Source: Hippopus hippopus
Taxonomy: Eukaryota > Mollusca > Bivalvia > Cardiida > Cardiidae
Direction: 5' to 3'
Assembly (NCBI GenBank): GCA_946811185.2
Contig: OX328103.1
Coordinates: forward strand, 32,916,266-32,980,265
DNA: 64,000 nt
Below are positions 1 through 10,500 of this stretch, piece after piece; position 1 is the first letter of the stretch, and each line of letters begins with the position of its first letter. Under the pieces are notes generated by a model. It saw nothing but the letters and a program-made list of their open reading frames with translations, did not search any database and had not been told where the DNA came from. The translations under genes and the position numbers were made by a program.

Positions 1-2110
1 GTAAAAAATCCTATATAACGCTTGCCCATATTCGCTAAAAGGAACTTTAAAGAAACGAAACTAATGACTCTAGGTTATATACGAGTATGTACATGTAAAG
101 AAAGAGGGAAGAAACAAAACGGTTTGAAATCGCCCGCCATATTAAGCCTAAGCCATTGGTCGTACTCTTTACCCAATCGCTTTAGCCGACGGAATTTCAA
201 AGAAACTTTACTCATGGGATATCTCACTCGAAAGACAGCATACTTTCCAAGAATATCATTTCAAAAAATAAGTTCTAGCGCCAGATATGCCAGCAATCTT
301 GTTTGACAGCAAATCAATGCTTGGTGATACAAACATGTCTTGTCGAGGACATTGCATCAATTTGACGTTATATTGGTGATATTCAAAGTCACAACAGATA
401 AGAAATAGAATTAAGTCACATAAATCTATTATAGCTTTTGTTACAGTCAGCCGAGAAAGTTGACTCGATACATTATATGGAGAAATACAAAGTAACTTCT
501 TTCTCACATCTCGAATTTGCAAGTATTTGCAAGAATTTGCAAAGCCATACTGGTGCTTTGAGAGCTCCAGGTTTACATTTAACCCCTAGGCTAAGCGCGA
601 CTCACTGATCTTTTGCGGACAGTGTAGCTCAAGATCAGACTGCACAGAACGTGCAGTCTGATCTTTGACCTACACTTTCCGATAAGGAGATATTATTCTC
701 CAAAACATAACTTTGAAAATGTAATATATGGGTTTTTACTATCGAATTGAAAAATTCATTTTAGTTATTTAGCAGGATAAGGGTTAACACACTACTAAGC
801 AGTCTCGTGGGTTAACGAATATGAGGAAGAGGGCTCTGGAAAACATGCAAATTTAGCATTTTCTTCTTTTGTCACATGTTATCTACCTTGTCATAGACAA
901 TCTTGCCAGTTTCGTCTCATTTGTGTTATTGTCTGAAAAGATATTGGTATAATTCTCCCTTTTTGTTGTAATACCCGGTAATATGTTAAACTTTGAAAAC
1001 TATGATATTGGCATCCACAATTACGGCTAGTTTGATGCAAAATCGAGGGATTGTGAAGGCAATTTCGAAAGATCGTGATGTTCATAAATGCTTTTATATT
1101 CTTTATGGAAATTGAGACTGACTTTATCGACCAACCATAAGTATTTGTATATTTTCCCGTAGAAGTTTAGACTAATAGTCTCCCAACCATTTTCTTTGTG
1201 TGTGTGTGTGTGTGGTGGGGGTGTTATTTTTATATAGTCAACCAGCCATACATATATACTTATCTATTTTGTATAATTGCATAATTTTAAAGCAACATCA
1301 TCAACCAACAAGTTAAGATTTGATTACGCCCAAAACATTTTCGTATCAGTTAAATATATTTTTTCTATTTTAGGCTGTGACTATTAGAGGTACCAGTATG
1401 GCAATTTATAAATGTGTAATATCAGCAACAGTACGAATCACAAGTTGGAATTGCATATTTTAGTTTAACTGATCCAAAATGTCAAATGAGAAGAGCCCCT
1501 TAAACATTATGCAATTTGTCATCAATCCGGGGACTGCTACAAAATAACAGCATTTCCTTTCCTGAATAGAGACTTAATTACGTCGCAAATACTCCCATTT
1601 TTTTGTACTAGGAAACAATAAACAACATTTCCACTTCTCTCTACGAAAAACACCATGACGTTGCCACGCAATTCCGCCATCTTTGATAGTGGTTACTTGT
1701 TTTACGACTTCCGGTCGGAAAGTGTTTTGTCCAGGGCAGGAAAACGTATGGAAGTTTTCAATTACGCACACATTTCACCAGGGCCGTTTTTTCTTTTTTC
1801 GTTTCTTAGAACGCTCTCTGTAATTTTGGGCTAGTAAATATATTGACTGATGTGAAAATAATGGAAGTCGATATAAAGAAATCGGAGAAAATCAAATTCG
1901 TTCATTTATCGTACCTGCTATTACAGATAACCGCTGTAGAATGGTGCCGACAGGTTTATGGATATTTGTATGTAGAATTAATGCCTTTATGGTCGATGAT
2001 GATTTCGACAAATTTTAAGGCACTAAAATACACAATCTATTTCATATTTTTCAACTTTTTTTTCTCTTTTTGTGATTTCTTGAATTGACTTTATTACAGT
2101 AACCACATTT
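1..2110. other. Host intergenic DNA without recognisable gene
   Basis: Only short open frames with no recognisable domain occur here. The stretch holds a palindromic repeat (family C) at about 618-680 and a short TG run at 1198-1214. Nothing else was recognised. Confidence 0.6.
618..680. repeat. Palindromic repeat family C, copy 1
   Basis: An imperfect hairpin whose arms read GGACAGTGTAG..AAGATCAGACTGCAC and the reverse complement. It is the core of a dispersed family seen again near 3939, 33989, 34167, 40631, 46375 and 54096. The full unit seems to run between TTAACCC and GGGTTAA ends, as the copy split by the Harbinger element shows. Confidence 0.8.
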
Positions 2111-2371
2111 GGCCTGCAACATGCGAAAAGGGGCATTCGGACATTTGCGTAAAGTGTCGTCTCGGATCAGCCTGCGCAGTCCGCGCAGGCTAGTCCGAAA
2201 CGGCACTTTCCGTTTTTATGTAATTTTATGTTTTGCGCAAGTCTACTGTAGCACATACACTAATGTAGTCGTAAAGTGCCGTCTCGGATTAGCCTGCGCG
2301 GACTGCGCAGGCTGATCCGAGACGACACTTTACGCAAATGTCTGAATGCCCCTTTTCGCGTGTTGCAAGCC
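2111..2371. repeat. 261-bp foldback MITE family A, copy 1
   Basis: It begins GGCCTGCAACATGCG and ends with the near reverse complement CGCGTGTTGCAAGCC, so the unit is one large inverted repeat. Each half holds its own short palindrome built on AGCCTGCGC/GCGCAGGCT. Full-length copies of exactly 261 bp occur at 33552-33812 and 38049-38309, and a 240-bp copy at 4642-4881. It has no coding capacity. I take it to be a non-autonomous DNA transposon. Confidence 0.85.
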
Positions 2372-2957
2372 ATTTCATTTCCTTCTCCAGGAATCATTTA
2401 TTTAATAGTACATGTATCTAAGCGGCACTCTAGTAAAAAGGAGTTTATACATCTCCGTCATACATTATACCTAGCAAGTCATAACATAATTACAGATTTA
2501 CAAAATCCATCTTGTGACAGAGGTAGAATGGTCCTAAGACATGCAGAAAAATTTACAAATAGCAAAAGGTATTGCGGACTGCACAGGCTCCAGATGCACT
2601 AAAACCTCTTGTCACCCGGCTGGTCTCATTTATCTCAGTCGTTAGTCGATGTTCATATACAGGCTTGAAGTTTTTACGTCACACTATATGTATATGTATA
2701 TTTCTACAACAAGCAATAGATTCTCCTTGAAAACAGTCCTGCAAGTAGTACAAGAAAACGAAAAAAGGCATTTTTACTTTCCACGTGTTTTTAGCACAGA
2801 CATAGCAGCATGTAGCATAATGAAAGAAGACCTCTGTCTGGCAGTTCGTCCGACCGTTCGATCATCCATCCCTCCGTCCTTCTGTCCTTCTCTCTATATC
2901 TATCCATTTTTTTCTGTCTCTCTATTCTCCTCTCTGCCTCTCTATGCGAATGCCCCA

Positions 2958-2991
<34 letters not shown>

Positions 2992-3284
2992 CTCTCTCTC
3001 TCCGCGTTTTGTTATCGTATCAAAGTTTCAGACAAAAGCGACTTATCAGCCGTGAATCTTCACTAAGTGCTTTTCGCCGTAAACAGCTTTCTTAACGAGA
3101 AAAATGTTCAGAGTTGAGACGGTGATTTCCAATTAGCGGCGAACATTCGTTGACGCTGTCACGCAATACCGGTATTAAAGAGGCTTGATTCTGTCAGCAG
3201 AAATTTGTCTTCTCTTAGAGATCATCCTTTCGGCACTTTTGATTACCATTACTTGTTTGTTTGGTGCTTATCGCCTTTTTACTA
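2372..3284. other. Host intergenic DNA with CA/CT microsatellite
   Basis: No gene is recognised. A (CA)n(CT)n microsatellite lies at about 2965-3002 and makes some long low-complexity open frames on both strands. Pyrimidine-rich DNA precedes it. Confidence 0.6.
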
Positions 3285-3563
3285 CATTATTTCAGTCATT
3301 TCGTGGCGACCAGTGCACTTATCCATGCTTTACTGGATATTCTTTTACAAGCACTTGGCAGAAAATTCTTTTCAAGCCACTTGCTGCTTTCCCACATGAC
3401 CATCGTCGAAACAATGATAAACCGAACCGTAATGAAGAAATGGATGCTGTCACAATGATCATCATCATTTTTTGAAAAAAGATTGGCTGTACAGGAGATT
3501 TGAACCATCGACCCCTAGTTTCCAGCCCAGTACGCTATACCGACTGCGCTACCGGGCCTGGCC
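3285..3563 (-). repeat. tRNA-derived SINE, copy 1
   Basis: Read on the minus strand, the head resembles a tRNA promoter: a TAGCGCAGTCGG A-box-like stretch near 3540-3556 and a GGTTCAAATCTCC B-box-like stretch near 3494-3506. A body shared with 46832-47133 follows (CCACTTGCTGC..CCACATGACCATC read on plus). The acceptor stem does not pair, so this is a retroposon rather than a tRNA gene. Confidence 0.75.
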
Positions 3564-4641
3564 GCCTACTATTAACGACAATGGATCGGATGCATTACCG
3601 TTAATACGAAATAAGACTTAGTTTACTCTATACAACATAAATTCTTGAGTTTGAATGGCACTAAGGTGAAAAGCTTTTGAAAGCATGTTGGGAAAAGAAG
3701 AAAATGCTGTTAACCAGGTCGATTGTTTGGATAAAATGGATTTTATGGACCCATAATTATGTAATGACCTGCTTTGTATAATGTATCATGGAGATGCATT
3801 AAGCCCCCTTTTTGCCCGAGCATGGCTCATATATTAAACCTTGGAGCGCCGAATAAACTCAACCGGTAATTCTATTATAGAAATAAGACTACTAAGAGAA
3901 ACTAAATGTTGCCTTTGTCCAGAATGTAACAGCAAAAAGGACAGTGTAGTTCAAAGATCAGACTGCACATACACACTGTACAGTCTGATATTGATCTACA
4001 CTGGATGCAGAGTTAATTCAAGTTGTGAAAGTGCTTCAGTGGTAAATGTATTGTTAAGAACTGTTTTATTTATTCGATATTTTATTTCACGCTTTCCTTA
4101 TTCGGCAGTGATTGAGCGAATCAAAGTTTATTCATTCGGTAATTATGACACAGATATATATAGAATCTGACCTAAGCCTTGGCATTTGAGATACCTGTAT
4201 TTAGGGTCTAACATAAATTGGAATTTGAGATAAAATTTTGTGAAACGAGTCTAGAACAATTTGCTCGCTGAGTAACATTTTTTTCGACGAGTTTAATACA
4301 GTTTTACCTCAAAAGCCATCGAATGTCAGATTCTTTTTGTCACTTAAGTTTTTTAAGAATTATAGTTCATGATGTGTTTAAACAAGGCCATATATGGGCA
4401 TTTGTATCAAAATTTGCATTAGGCCTATTGGCAGTTCTTTGACACATGTTACATAATGGACGAATAATAATTCTGAAGAAACTTGCATAGAATGGTTTTG
4501 TTTCGAATCGTAAGTTGATAACATTCGTAGCTTTGTCAAGACCCAACAATTTTAACAGCGAATTTCACAGAGAAGTCTTGGTCAGCAATGTTTTAGAAAG
4601 AGGCGTACTAAATACATTATACGGCACTATTTGCTTATATT
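3564..4641. other. Host intergenic DNA with repeat fragments
   Basis: It contains a 3' fragment of the family B MITE at about 3715-3833 (ending CCCGAGCATGGCTCAT) and a family C palindrome at 3939-4003. No gene is recognised. Confidence 0.6.
3939..4003. repeat. Palindromic repeat family C, copy 2
   Basis: A GGACAGTGTAG..GATCAGACTGCAC hairpin core with a slightly diverged loop, matching the copy at 618-680. Confidence 0.75.
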
Positions 4642-4881
4642 GGCCTGCAACACGCTGCGTAAAGTGTCGTCTCGGATCAGCCTGCGCAGTCCGCGCAGGC
4701 TAATCCGAAACGATACTTTCCCTTTTTATGTAATTTTCTGTTTTGCACAAGTCTACTGTAGCACAAAATCTAATGTAGTCGTAAATTGCCGTCTCGGATT
4801 AGCCTATGCGGACTGCGCAGGCTGATCCGAGACGACACTTTACGCAACTGTCCGAATGCCCGTTGTCGCGTGTTGCAAGCC
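4642..4881. repeat. Foldback MITE family A, deleted copy
   Basis: This copy matches the 2111-2371 repeat from GGCCTGCAACACGC to GTTGCAAGCC. It lacks about 21 bp just inside the left end, which accounts for its 240-bp length. Confidence 0.85.
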
Positions 4882-5548
4882 TTATTATAACGTTTATAAA
4901 ATAACAAAATTTGTATTACACTGAAAGTATGGGTAGCTCTGTGATCAATGAATTTATGAAACGAGTCTTGATTCACATAACTACGCAAACTGTTTTGCAA
5001 ACGTAATGATATTCTTTTCTCTCGAAGTGTCTGATAGAATTTAATAAAATTTTACCGCAAAAGGCAACGAAAGTCACATTCTTTTAACTATATAGATATA
5101 TCTCAAGAATTATGGTTCTATATATTCAGATACATTGGCCTATATCCAAAAGTGAAAAGTGCATTTGAATTTACGAAAATGATACCTATTCGCTTCTTTG
5201 ACTGAATTTTCCCAGAGAATTCCAGTGATAAATGCTTTGTTGTATACATCTTATAAATTTGACCTAATACGCATGTACTCGTGTAATGAAATACCTGTTC
5301 TGTTCTGTTCTGTGTGCACCCCGTAAAAAGAGAGTACCAACAATAACTAGTATCATGGAAGCTTACATACATGTATAAATTTACCATGTAAACTATGAAT
5401 GTAAAGAAAACAAATCATAGCTTTGTCACGGTTATCAACTTTGATCGTTAAATTAAAATGGAAATCTAAGTCATCAATATTTTACATACATGTATATGGC
5501 GTATGATTTTTGAGTTTTGACCTTTCGTGATAGTTAATTTTTACATAT
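4882..5548. other. Host intergenic DNA, nothing recognised
   Basis: AT-rich sequence with no recognisable gene or repeat boundary. Confidence 0.5.
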
Positions 5549-6616
5549 GGGTGTAGGACAATTGCCCACCCGGACATTTGCCCACCCGGACATTTGCCAC
5601 CCGGACATTTGCCCACCCTGACATTTGCCATCCCGGACATTTGCCACCCCGGACAAAAGCCCTCCCATACTATGATGATAGTTATTTCATTGGTTGACTG
5701 TCTGAACCCTCTAACAGAAGAAACCTTGCTTTCACAATACGGGGAGGCAGACCAGTCTCTTACGTGATTGCAGTTCAAGACTAATGAAAACATCATGAGA
5801 AAAGAACAAATTGCTGGTACCGATCAATTTTTTAGCCGTGACAAAGTTTTCTATCCTGTCATTAAATTTTCTTCCAATTTTTTGCTGCATTTAAAATTAT
5901 TGTCTGCGAATTTCTTTGAATTAGGGCTGATTCAAATTTTGATTGTCTCAACTCTCTACCAGATAAAGCCTTATTTTAACGACGTGGGGAAGACCCATGC
6001 TTTTGCGTGCCTGCAGACTTGAAGACATGAAAACGTTGTGGGAGAAGGACAAATTGTTCATAACAAATATTTCTCCATCCCTCACAGTGTTTTCTAGCTA
6101 TCATTAACTTTTCTTTCATTTTTGCTGCAGTTGAAATTGTAGTCTGCAAATCTCTATAACTTTTGGCCGATGCAAATTTTGTAGTCTGTTTCTGTTTATA
6201 GATTAATGAATAAGAGTATCTTTCAAATATTGTCATAGGATTTAGGACACATTATGGAAAGAGGAGCCATTACACTTTTGAGTTTGCTCATTTGTGCATT
6301 GGTTTCTTTTTTCACGACGGTTGAAGCATCAAAAGTTAAAACATTGTTTTGGGCAAAGAGCATTTTAATTCTTTTAAATAAATATTTGACATTTTATCAT
6401 GGAAAGGGCAGAAAACATTGTGGGAAAAGGAGAAAATGCCGGTTACAATTAAAAATTATGTTATTATTATTTTATAAATTATATAAAAAAAGCAAGGGAA
6501 AACAGGCGGGTGGGCAAATGTCCGGGGTGCCTTTTTTCCGGTTGTCCGGGTGGTAAACGTCTGGGTGGCAAACGTCCTGGTGGGCAAATGTCCGGGAGGG
6601 CAATTGTCCGTACCCC
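5549..6616. mobile_element. 1.07-kb TIR element with minisatellite ends
   Basis: The left end runs GGGTGTAGGACAATTGCCC and the right end is its near reverse complement (GGGCAATTGTCCGTACCCC). Just inside each end is a short array of about 17-bp units of the form ACATTTGCCCACCCGG: roughly 5559-5660 on the left and 6506-6610, inverted, on the right. The central kilobase has no convincing protein and includes a family D fragment near 6395-6440. I infer a non-autonomous DNA transposon whose repeated subterminal motifs could be transposase sites. I could not fix a target duplication. Confidence 0.65.
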
Positions 6617-7852
6617 TTCACGGATACATTAAACCCGCTATTCTCAAAGCATGACTCACTTGTCTAAAGTTTAAGGTCTAAGTTGATAAAACTTAGTTGG
6701 AGAGGAATTACAGAAGAATATATCACACTTCCTTTCGATAGAAAGAAACTTTCCAGATCATATCATGACTCAGAAATCACCCCAGACAAACCTACGAAAA
6801 AAAAAAAAATCTATCCTAAAATCTTCTGTATCATGGTAAATGATTACAAAACCTCGTATAAAGGTGTTTTTAACCATATATGGAGATAGGTAATCGATCA
6901 CGGCAAACCGTAGCGCGCTTACCGGTAATCAAACAGGATCTGTAGAAAATGTTACCGACATCATAGGAAAATCAGAATTTCCTGACAGCTTCCTTTACCG
7001 TACATACTGAGATAAGCTCCTACAATGTTATCTGGTTTTCTCGTGACAGCGTAGACGACAGTGAATTAAACAGCAGAAATAAGGGAGAGGGAATTCTGAA
7101 TCTGAAATAAATATATGAAATTCAAATATAGATATAATATATCAGCTTCTATTATTTAAAGCTTAAACACTTCAACCACTATTTAGTCTGAGCCCAAATA
7201 TCAAAAGCTATTCAGTAACAACAACAACAACAATAACAACAGTAGAAACAGATAACAGTTCTGAAATTACGATACTCAATGTTTAGGGCCAAGTTACTAC
7301 ATAAGCGGGGCGAGTAGGTCATGAGACCATCAAGTGGGACCGAGTAGCTAGTAAGACCATCAAGTAAGGGCGAGTGGCTCATGAGACCATCGACTAGGGC
7401 TAAGTAGGTCATGAGACCATCGGCTACCATTTCTGGCTTATTCACCCTTTTAGCCTCATGGATAAAAACATTTTCTTTTTCTTTTATGCAGAAGGCAAAG
7501 ATCTAGATAAGACTGTAGAGAACATGCTGTCTGATCTCGGATCTGTGCCTTCCGTTTGTTTAACATAACTTTTAAAATAGAACTTATCTGAATGTCAGTG
7601 GGTTGTCTTTACATCCGTTACATCCGTCGAAAGAGGTTGCGTTTATATATTTGGCGTTGAAAGAGCTGGGTCAAAGATGGGTCCATTGTTTTAGTTTTCA
7701 GACAGAGGAGTTGCACATGTAAATGAAAGTCAGACAGTACAGAACACGCAGTCTGATCTAATGTCTACATGGCCTTGAAGGTGATTCTAAACTTAGAATA
7801 GGATGATACTGTGCGTTACTGTCTAATAAATAAAATTTTATTAAGACTGATT
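6617..7852. other. Host intergenic DNA left of the Polinton
   Basis: No gene is recognised. It holds a (CAA)n run at about 7218-7245, a roughly 32-bp minisatellite (GTAGGTCATGAGACCATC units, 7306-7428) and degraded family C palindrome pieces near 7490-7560 and 7720-7770. Confidence 0.55.
7306..7428. repeat. About 32-bp minisatellite
   Basis: Three to four imperfect units built on GAGTAGGTCATGAGACCATC. The units diverge from each other and lack the separate spacers of a CRISPR array. Confidence 0.7.
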
Positions 7853-7858
7853 AGGATT
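7853..7858. repeat. Left 6-bp target-site duplication of the Polinton
   Basis: AGGATT directly precedes the left terminal inverted repeat, and the same six bases directly follow the right one at 26399-26404. Six bases is the usual Polinton duplication length. Confidence 0.95.
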
Positions 7859-8132
7859 AGTAGGTTGTAAAGTGGTATATCCGACGAATTTGATGACGTG
7901 TCATGAATTTGCCAATATGCCCATTACGAAAAAATCTATTTTCTCATAATTCTAAAGAAAATAAATTTTATTATCCCTTCCCCCCACTAACCAACACATC
8001 GATTAACAACAGCGTCCACCAATCCCCACCCCACCTAATGGCCCCCATGTGTCGACGCAAGATAAGTCTATGCATGAGGGACTAACATAATTACTATATC
8101 CATTTTACATAAAATTCAAAAATAAATTAATG
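7859..8132 (+). repeat. Left terminal inverted repeat of the Polinton (274 bp)
   Basis: It starts AGTAGGTTGTAAAGTGGTAT and is matched in reverse complement by 26125-26398 with no mismatch found by eye. Identity ends at 8132. A 60-codon open frame inside it is mirrored in the other copy and is not treated as a gene. Confidence 0.95.
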
Positions 8133-8171
8133 ATTTCATTTAAAAAATAATTCTTTATGTAATAAACTAAA

Positions 8172-9896
8172 ATGGAGAATTATTTAGGAATCACGATAAA
8201 CCATGAATTAGACAAAGTATTTAATGACCACTCATTAAATCTCCTAGAAAAATATTATCTAAGAGCGAATGAAACTCCTCAACAGGCATTTGCTAGAGCT
8301 AGTGTCGCTTATAGCAAAGGGGATTTACAATTCGCCCAAAGAATATATAATTACGTTTCTTCTAGAAAATTTATGTTTTCTTCTCCTATTTTAAGTAACG
8401 CTCCATTACCGGGAGAAACATTAAAAAGCCAACCCATTTCTTGTTTCGTAAGTCACGTTCCCGATAAAATAGAATGGCTTATAGAACATTTGAAATCCGT
8501 AAGTTGGTTTACGATAGTTGGAGGGGGAATAGGCGCAGATTGGGGTACCGTTAGAGTAGCGGATAGTAAATCTCCCGGCCTTATAGCTTTTCTAAACCCT
8601 ATAAACGCTATCATCAACGCGTATAAACAAGGAAAAACTCGCAAAGGGAGCTATGCGGCGTATTTGGACGTTTCTCACCCGGAAATATACGAATTCATCT
8701 CAATGAGAATACCAACAGGCGGGGATATTAATAGAAAAAATTTAAATATATTTAACGCTATTAATATCACTGATGAATTTATGAAAGCCGTAGAACAAGG
8801 AACGAATTTCAATCTCGTTGACCCGAAAACGAAAAATATTACTCCCGTAAATCCCAGAAAATTATGGGAAACCATTTTAGAATCTAGAAGTCGCGTTGGT
8901 ACTCCGTATTTAAACTTCATTGATACTATAAATAAAGCTCTTCCTAAACCAATGAAAGATAAAGGTTTAAAAATCCACGGAAGTAATTTATGTAATGAAA
9001 TTCATCTACCCACAGACGTAGAAACAGATGCCGTTTGTTGCGTTTCATCTTTAAACGCCGAATATTTCGATGAATGGGATGAACAGTTAGTTAGAGATAT
9101 TATAAGACTACTAGATAATGTATTAGACGTATTTATAGATACAGCGCATAAGAATATACAAAGAGCCGTTAAAGGAGCAATAAGGGATAGGCCGTTAGGA
9201 TTAGGAGTTATGGGTTTAGGAACATTATTCCAAAAGAAAAAAATCGCTTTTGAATCCGTAGAAGCGAAAGAATTAAATGAACGAATTTTTAAATTTCTTA
9301 AAGAGTGCGCCGTAAAAGAAACTAAACAATTAGCGTTAGAACGAGGCGAGTGTGAGTCAATGAAAGGTACAGGGTGGCGTAATTCTCATTTATTAGCGGT
9401 GGCTCCTACATCTAATAGCTCAATTCTTACATCTTGTTCAGCTTCTATAGAACCTATTATAGCAAATGCCTACACCTCTAAAACTAGAGCGGGAACTTTC
9501 TTAATTAAAAATAAATATCTCGAAGAAGAATTGGAAAAATTAAATATGAATGACAAAAAAACGTGGGACTCCATTTTGGTAAACAAGGGTTCAATTTCTC
9601 ATCTAAATAATATACCCGATGATATTAAAGGAATATTTAAAACCGCTAAGGAAATAAATCAACTAAAAATAATAGAATTGGCGGTTGATAGACAGAAATA
9701 CATTTGTCAAGGGCAATCTCTAAATGTATTTATAAAATCATCCGCTACGAAAAAAGAGGTACACGATATTCATTTCCAGGCTTGGAAGCAAGGATGTAAA
9801 GGACTTTATTATTACAGAGGAGAAGCTGAGGAGAAAGCGGAAGATATATCTTCTATCAATGGTGGAAATATGGAATGTAGTAGATGCGTACTTTAA
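8172..9896 (+). CDS. nrdA: Ribonucleotide reductase large (alpha) subunit, class I
   Basis: 574 aa. Converts ribonucleotides to deoxyribonucleotides together with a radical-generating small subunit, and so would supply dNTPs for element replication. All main catalytic features are visible: redox Cys91 (SCFVSH), the GGGIGADWG stretch (117-125), the N-x-C-x-E active site at Asn272/Cys274/Glu276, the partner Cys at 289/290, the PTSNSS segment, the radical-transfer tyrosines at 546-548 and a C-terminal CSRC shuttle pair (569/572). It is shorter than cellular enzymes (about 750 aa) because the N-terminal ATP-cone is absent, as in some phage and viral enzymes. No small subunit is in the element, so it may borrow the host's. 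Intact, with codon use as AT-rich as its neighbours. Its start lies 40 bp inside the left repeat. RNR is not part of the standard Polinton set, so capture from a virus or bacterium is likely. Confidence 0.95.
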   Translation: MENYLGITINHELDKVFNDHSLNLLEKYYLRANETPQQAFARASVAYSKGDLQFAQRIYNYVSSRKFMFSSPILSNAPLPGETLKSQPISCFVSHVPDKIEWLIEHLKSVSWFTIVGGGIGADWGTVRVADSKSPGLIAFLNPINAIINAYKQGKTRKGSYAAYLDVSHPEIYEFISMRIPTGGDINRKNLNIFNAINITDEFMKAVEQGTNFNLVDPKTKNITPVNPRKLWETILESRSRVGTPYLNFIDTINKALPKPMKDKGLKIHGSNLCNEIHLPTDVETDAVCCVSSLNAEYFDEWDEQLVRDIIRLLDNVLDVFIDTAHKNIQRAVKGAIRDRPLGLGVMGLGTLFQKKKIAFESVEAKELNERIFKFLKECAVKETKQLALERGECESMKGTGWRNSHLLAVAPTSNSSILTSCSASIEPIIANAYTSKTRAGTFLIKNKYLEEELEKLNMNDKKTWDSILVNKGSISHLNNIPDDIKGIFKTAKEINQLKIIELAVDRQKYICQGQSLNVFIKSSATKKEVHDIHFQAWKQGCKGLYYYRGEAEEKAEDISSINGGNMECSRCVL

Positions 9897-9913
9897 AAAA
9901 TTATTTTGATTTT

Positions 9914-9943
9914 CTTAAATTTTAACCCATAAAATAATTCAGG
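9914..9943 (+). promoter_or_regulatory. Putative early-class promoter block upstream of the 169-aa gene
   Basis: The block AACCCATAAAATAATTCAGG directly precedes the ATG at 9944. It recurs with the same spacing upstream of both RING genes at the opposite end. Similarity to the 26071 copy extends about 20 bp further upstream. Confidence 0.7.
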
Positions 9944-10453
9944 ATGGAGCCGTTAAAGGAGTTTTTAAAAGAGTTAAACTTAGATGAAAATAAAAGTTTA
10001 ATGAAGTCTATAGATAACATGGAAGAAAGTTTGTTAAATATGGGTATAGTTAAAGATAAATTTAAAAATTTAATTTCGGATAAAGAATTATTAGCGAAAT
10101 TCGCTGCCATCCTAGCTAATTACGTAAATAGTATTTTAGATTCTATAAACCCTGAAATTAATCAATGTGGTAATATAAAAGCCTCATTTTTTTATCAAAT
10201 GTATAAAACAGACCTTTTACCTAAAAAAGAATTAAAACACATAATTAATATAAATTGTGGAATTAAATTAGGTAAAAAATTAACTAGAAACCAGATGCTT
10301 TACAAATATGCGGTGGATGCTCTTAATAATAAGGAGGAAAGAACATCAAAATATCCTGCACATATTAAAGAAATACTAAGAAATAAAAAAAGATGTTTAG
10401 AGGATACATATTTACCCAATAAGGTAATTAGAGAATTAAATTCTTTAGAGTAA
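9944..10453 (+). CDS. Uncharacterised 169-aa accessory protein
   Basis: I do not recognise a family. The product is lysine- and leucine-rich, predicted largely helical, and has no signal peptide or membrane span. It follows the RNR gene by 47 bp on the same strand. Its upstream block is nearly identical to those of the two RING genes at the far end of the element, suggesting shared timing of expression. It ends at a perfect hairpin shared with the oppositely oriented polymerase gene. A role in host interaction or RNR function is a guess from position only. It is probably a real gene, because the frame is intact and the upstream block is conserved. Confidence 0.75.
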   Translation: MEPLKEFLKELNLDENKSLMKSIDNMEESLLNMGIVKDKFKNLISDKELLAKFAAILANYVNSILDSINPEINQCGNIKASFFYQMYKTDLLPKKELKHIININCGIKLGKKLTRNQMLYKYAVDALNNKEERTSKYPAHIKEILRNKKRCLEDTYLPNKVIRELNSLE

Positions 10454-10467
10454 GAAAGTTTTTTACA

Positions 10468-10500
10468 AATATAATTTAATTCATAAAATTAAATTATATT
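10468..10500. terminator. Hairpin between convergent genes
   Basis: Perfect 14-bp arms, 10468-10481 and 10487-10500, separated by five bases. It lies between the end of the 169-aa gene and the polymerase stop codon and overlaps the latter. Probably a bidirectional 3'-end signal. Confidence 0.6.

Noticed and set aside
1574..1771. Minus-strand 65-codon frame with several cysteines, resembling a THAP-like start
   Set aside because: It lacks the C2CH spacing and the AVPTIF-type motif. No splice support was found.
7306..7428. Possible CRISPR-like array
   Set aside because: The units are contiguous and diverged, without unique spacers, and the DNA is eukaryotic.
7903..8085. 60-codon open frame in each Polinton terminal repeat (mirrored at 26172-26354)
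   Set aside because: It lies wholly in the inverted repeat, has no domain or TATA box, and is identical in both copies simply because the repeats are identical.
9897..10453. Idea that the 169-aa gene is the RNR small subunit
   Set aside because: It is far too short and lacks the di-iron Glu/His motifs and the radical tyrosine context.
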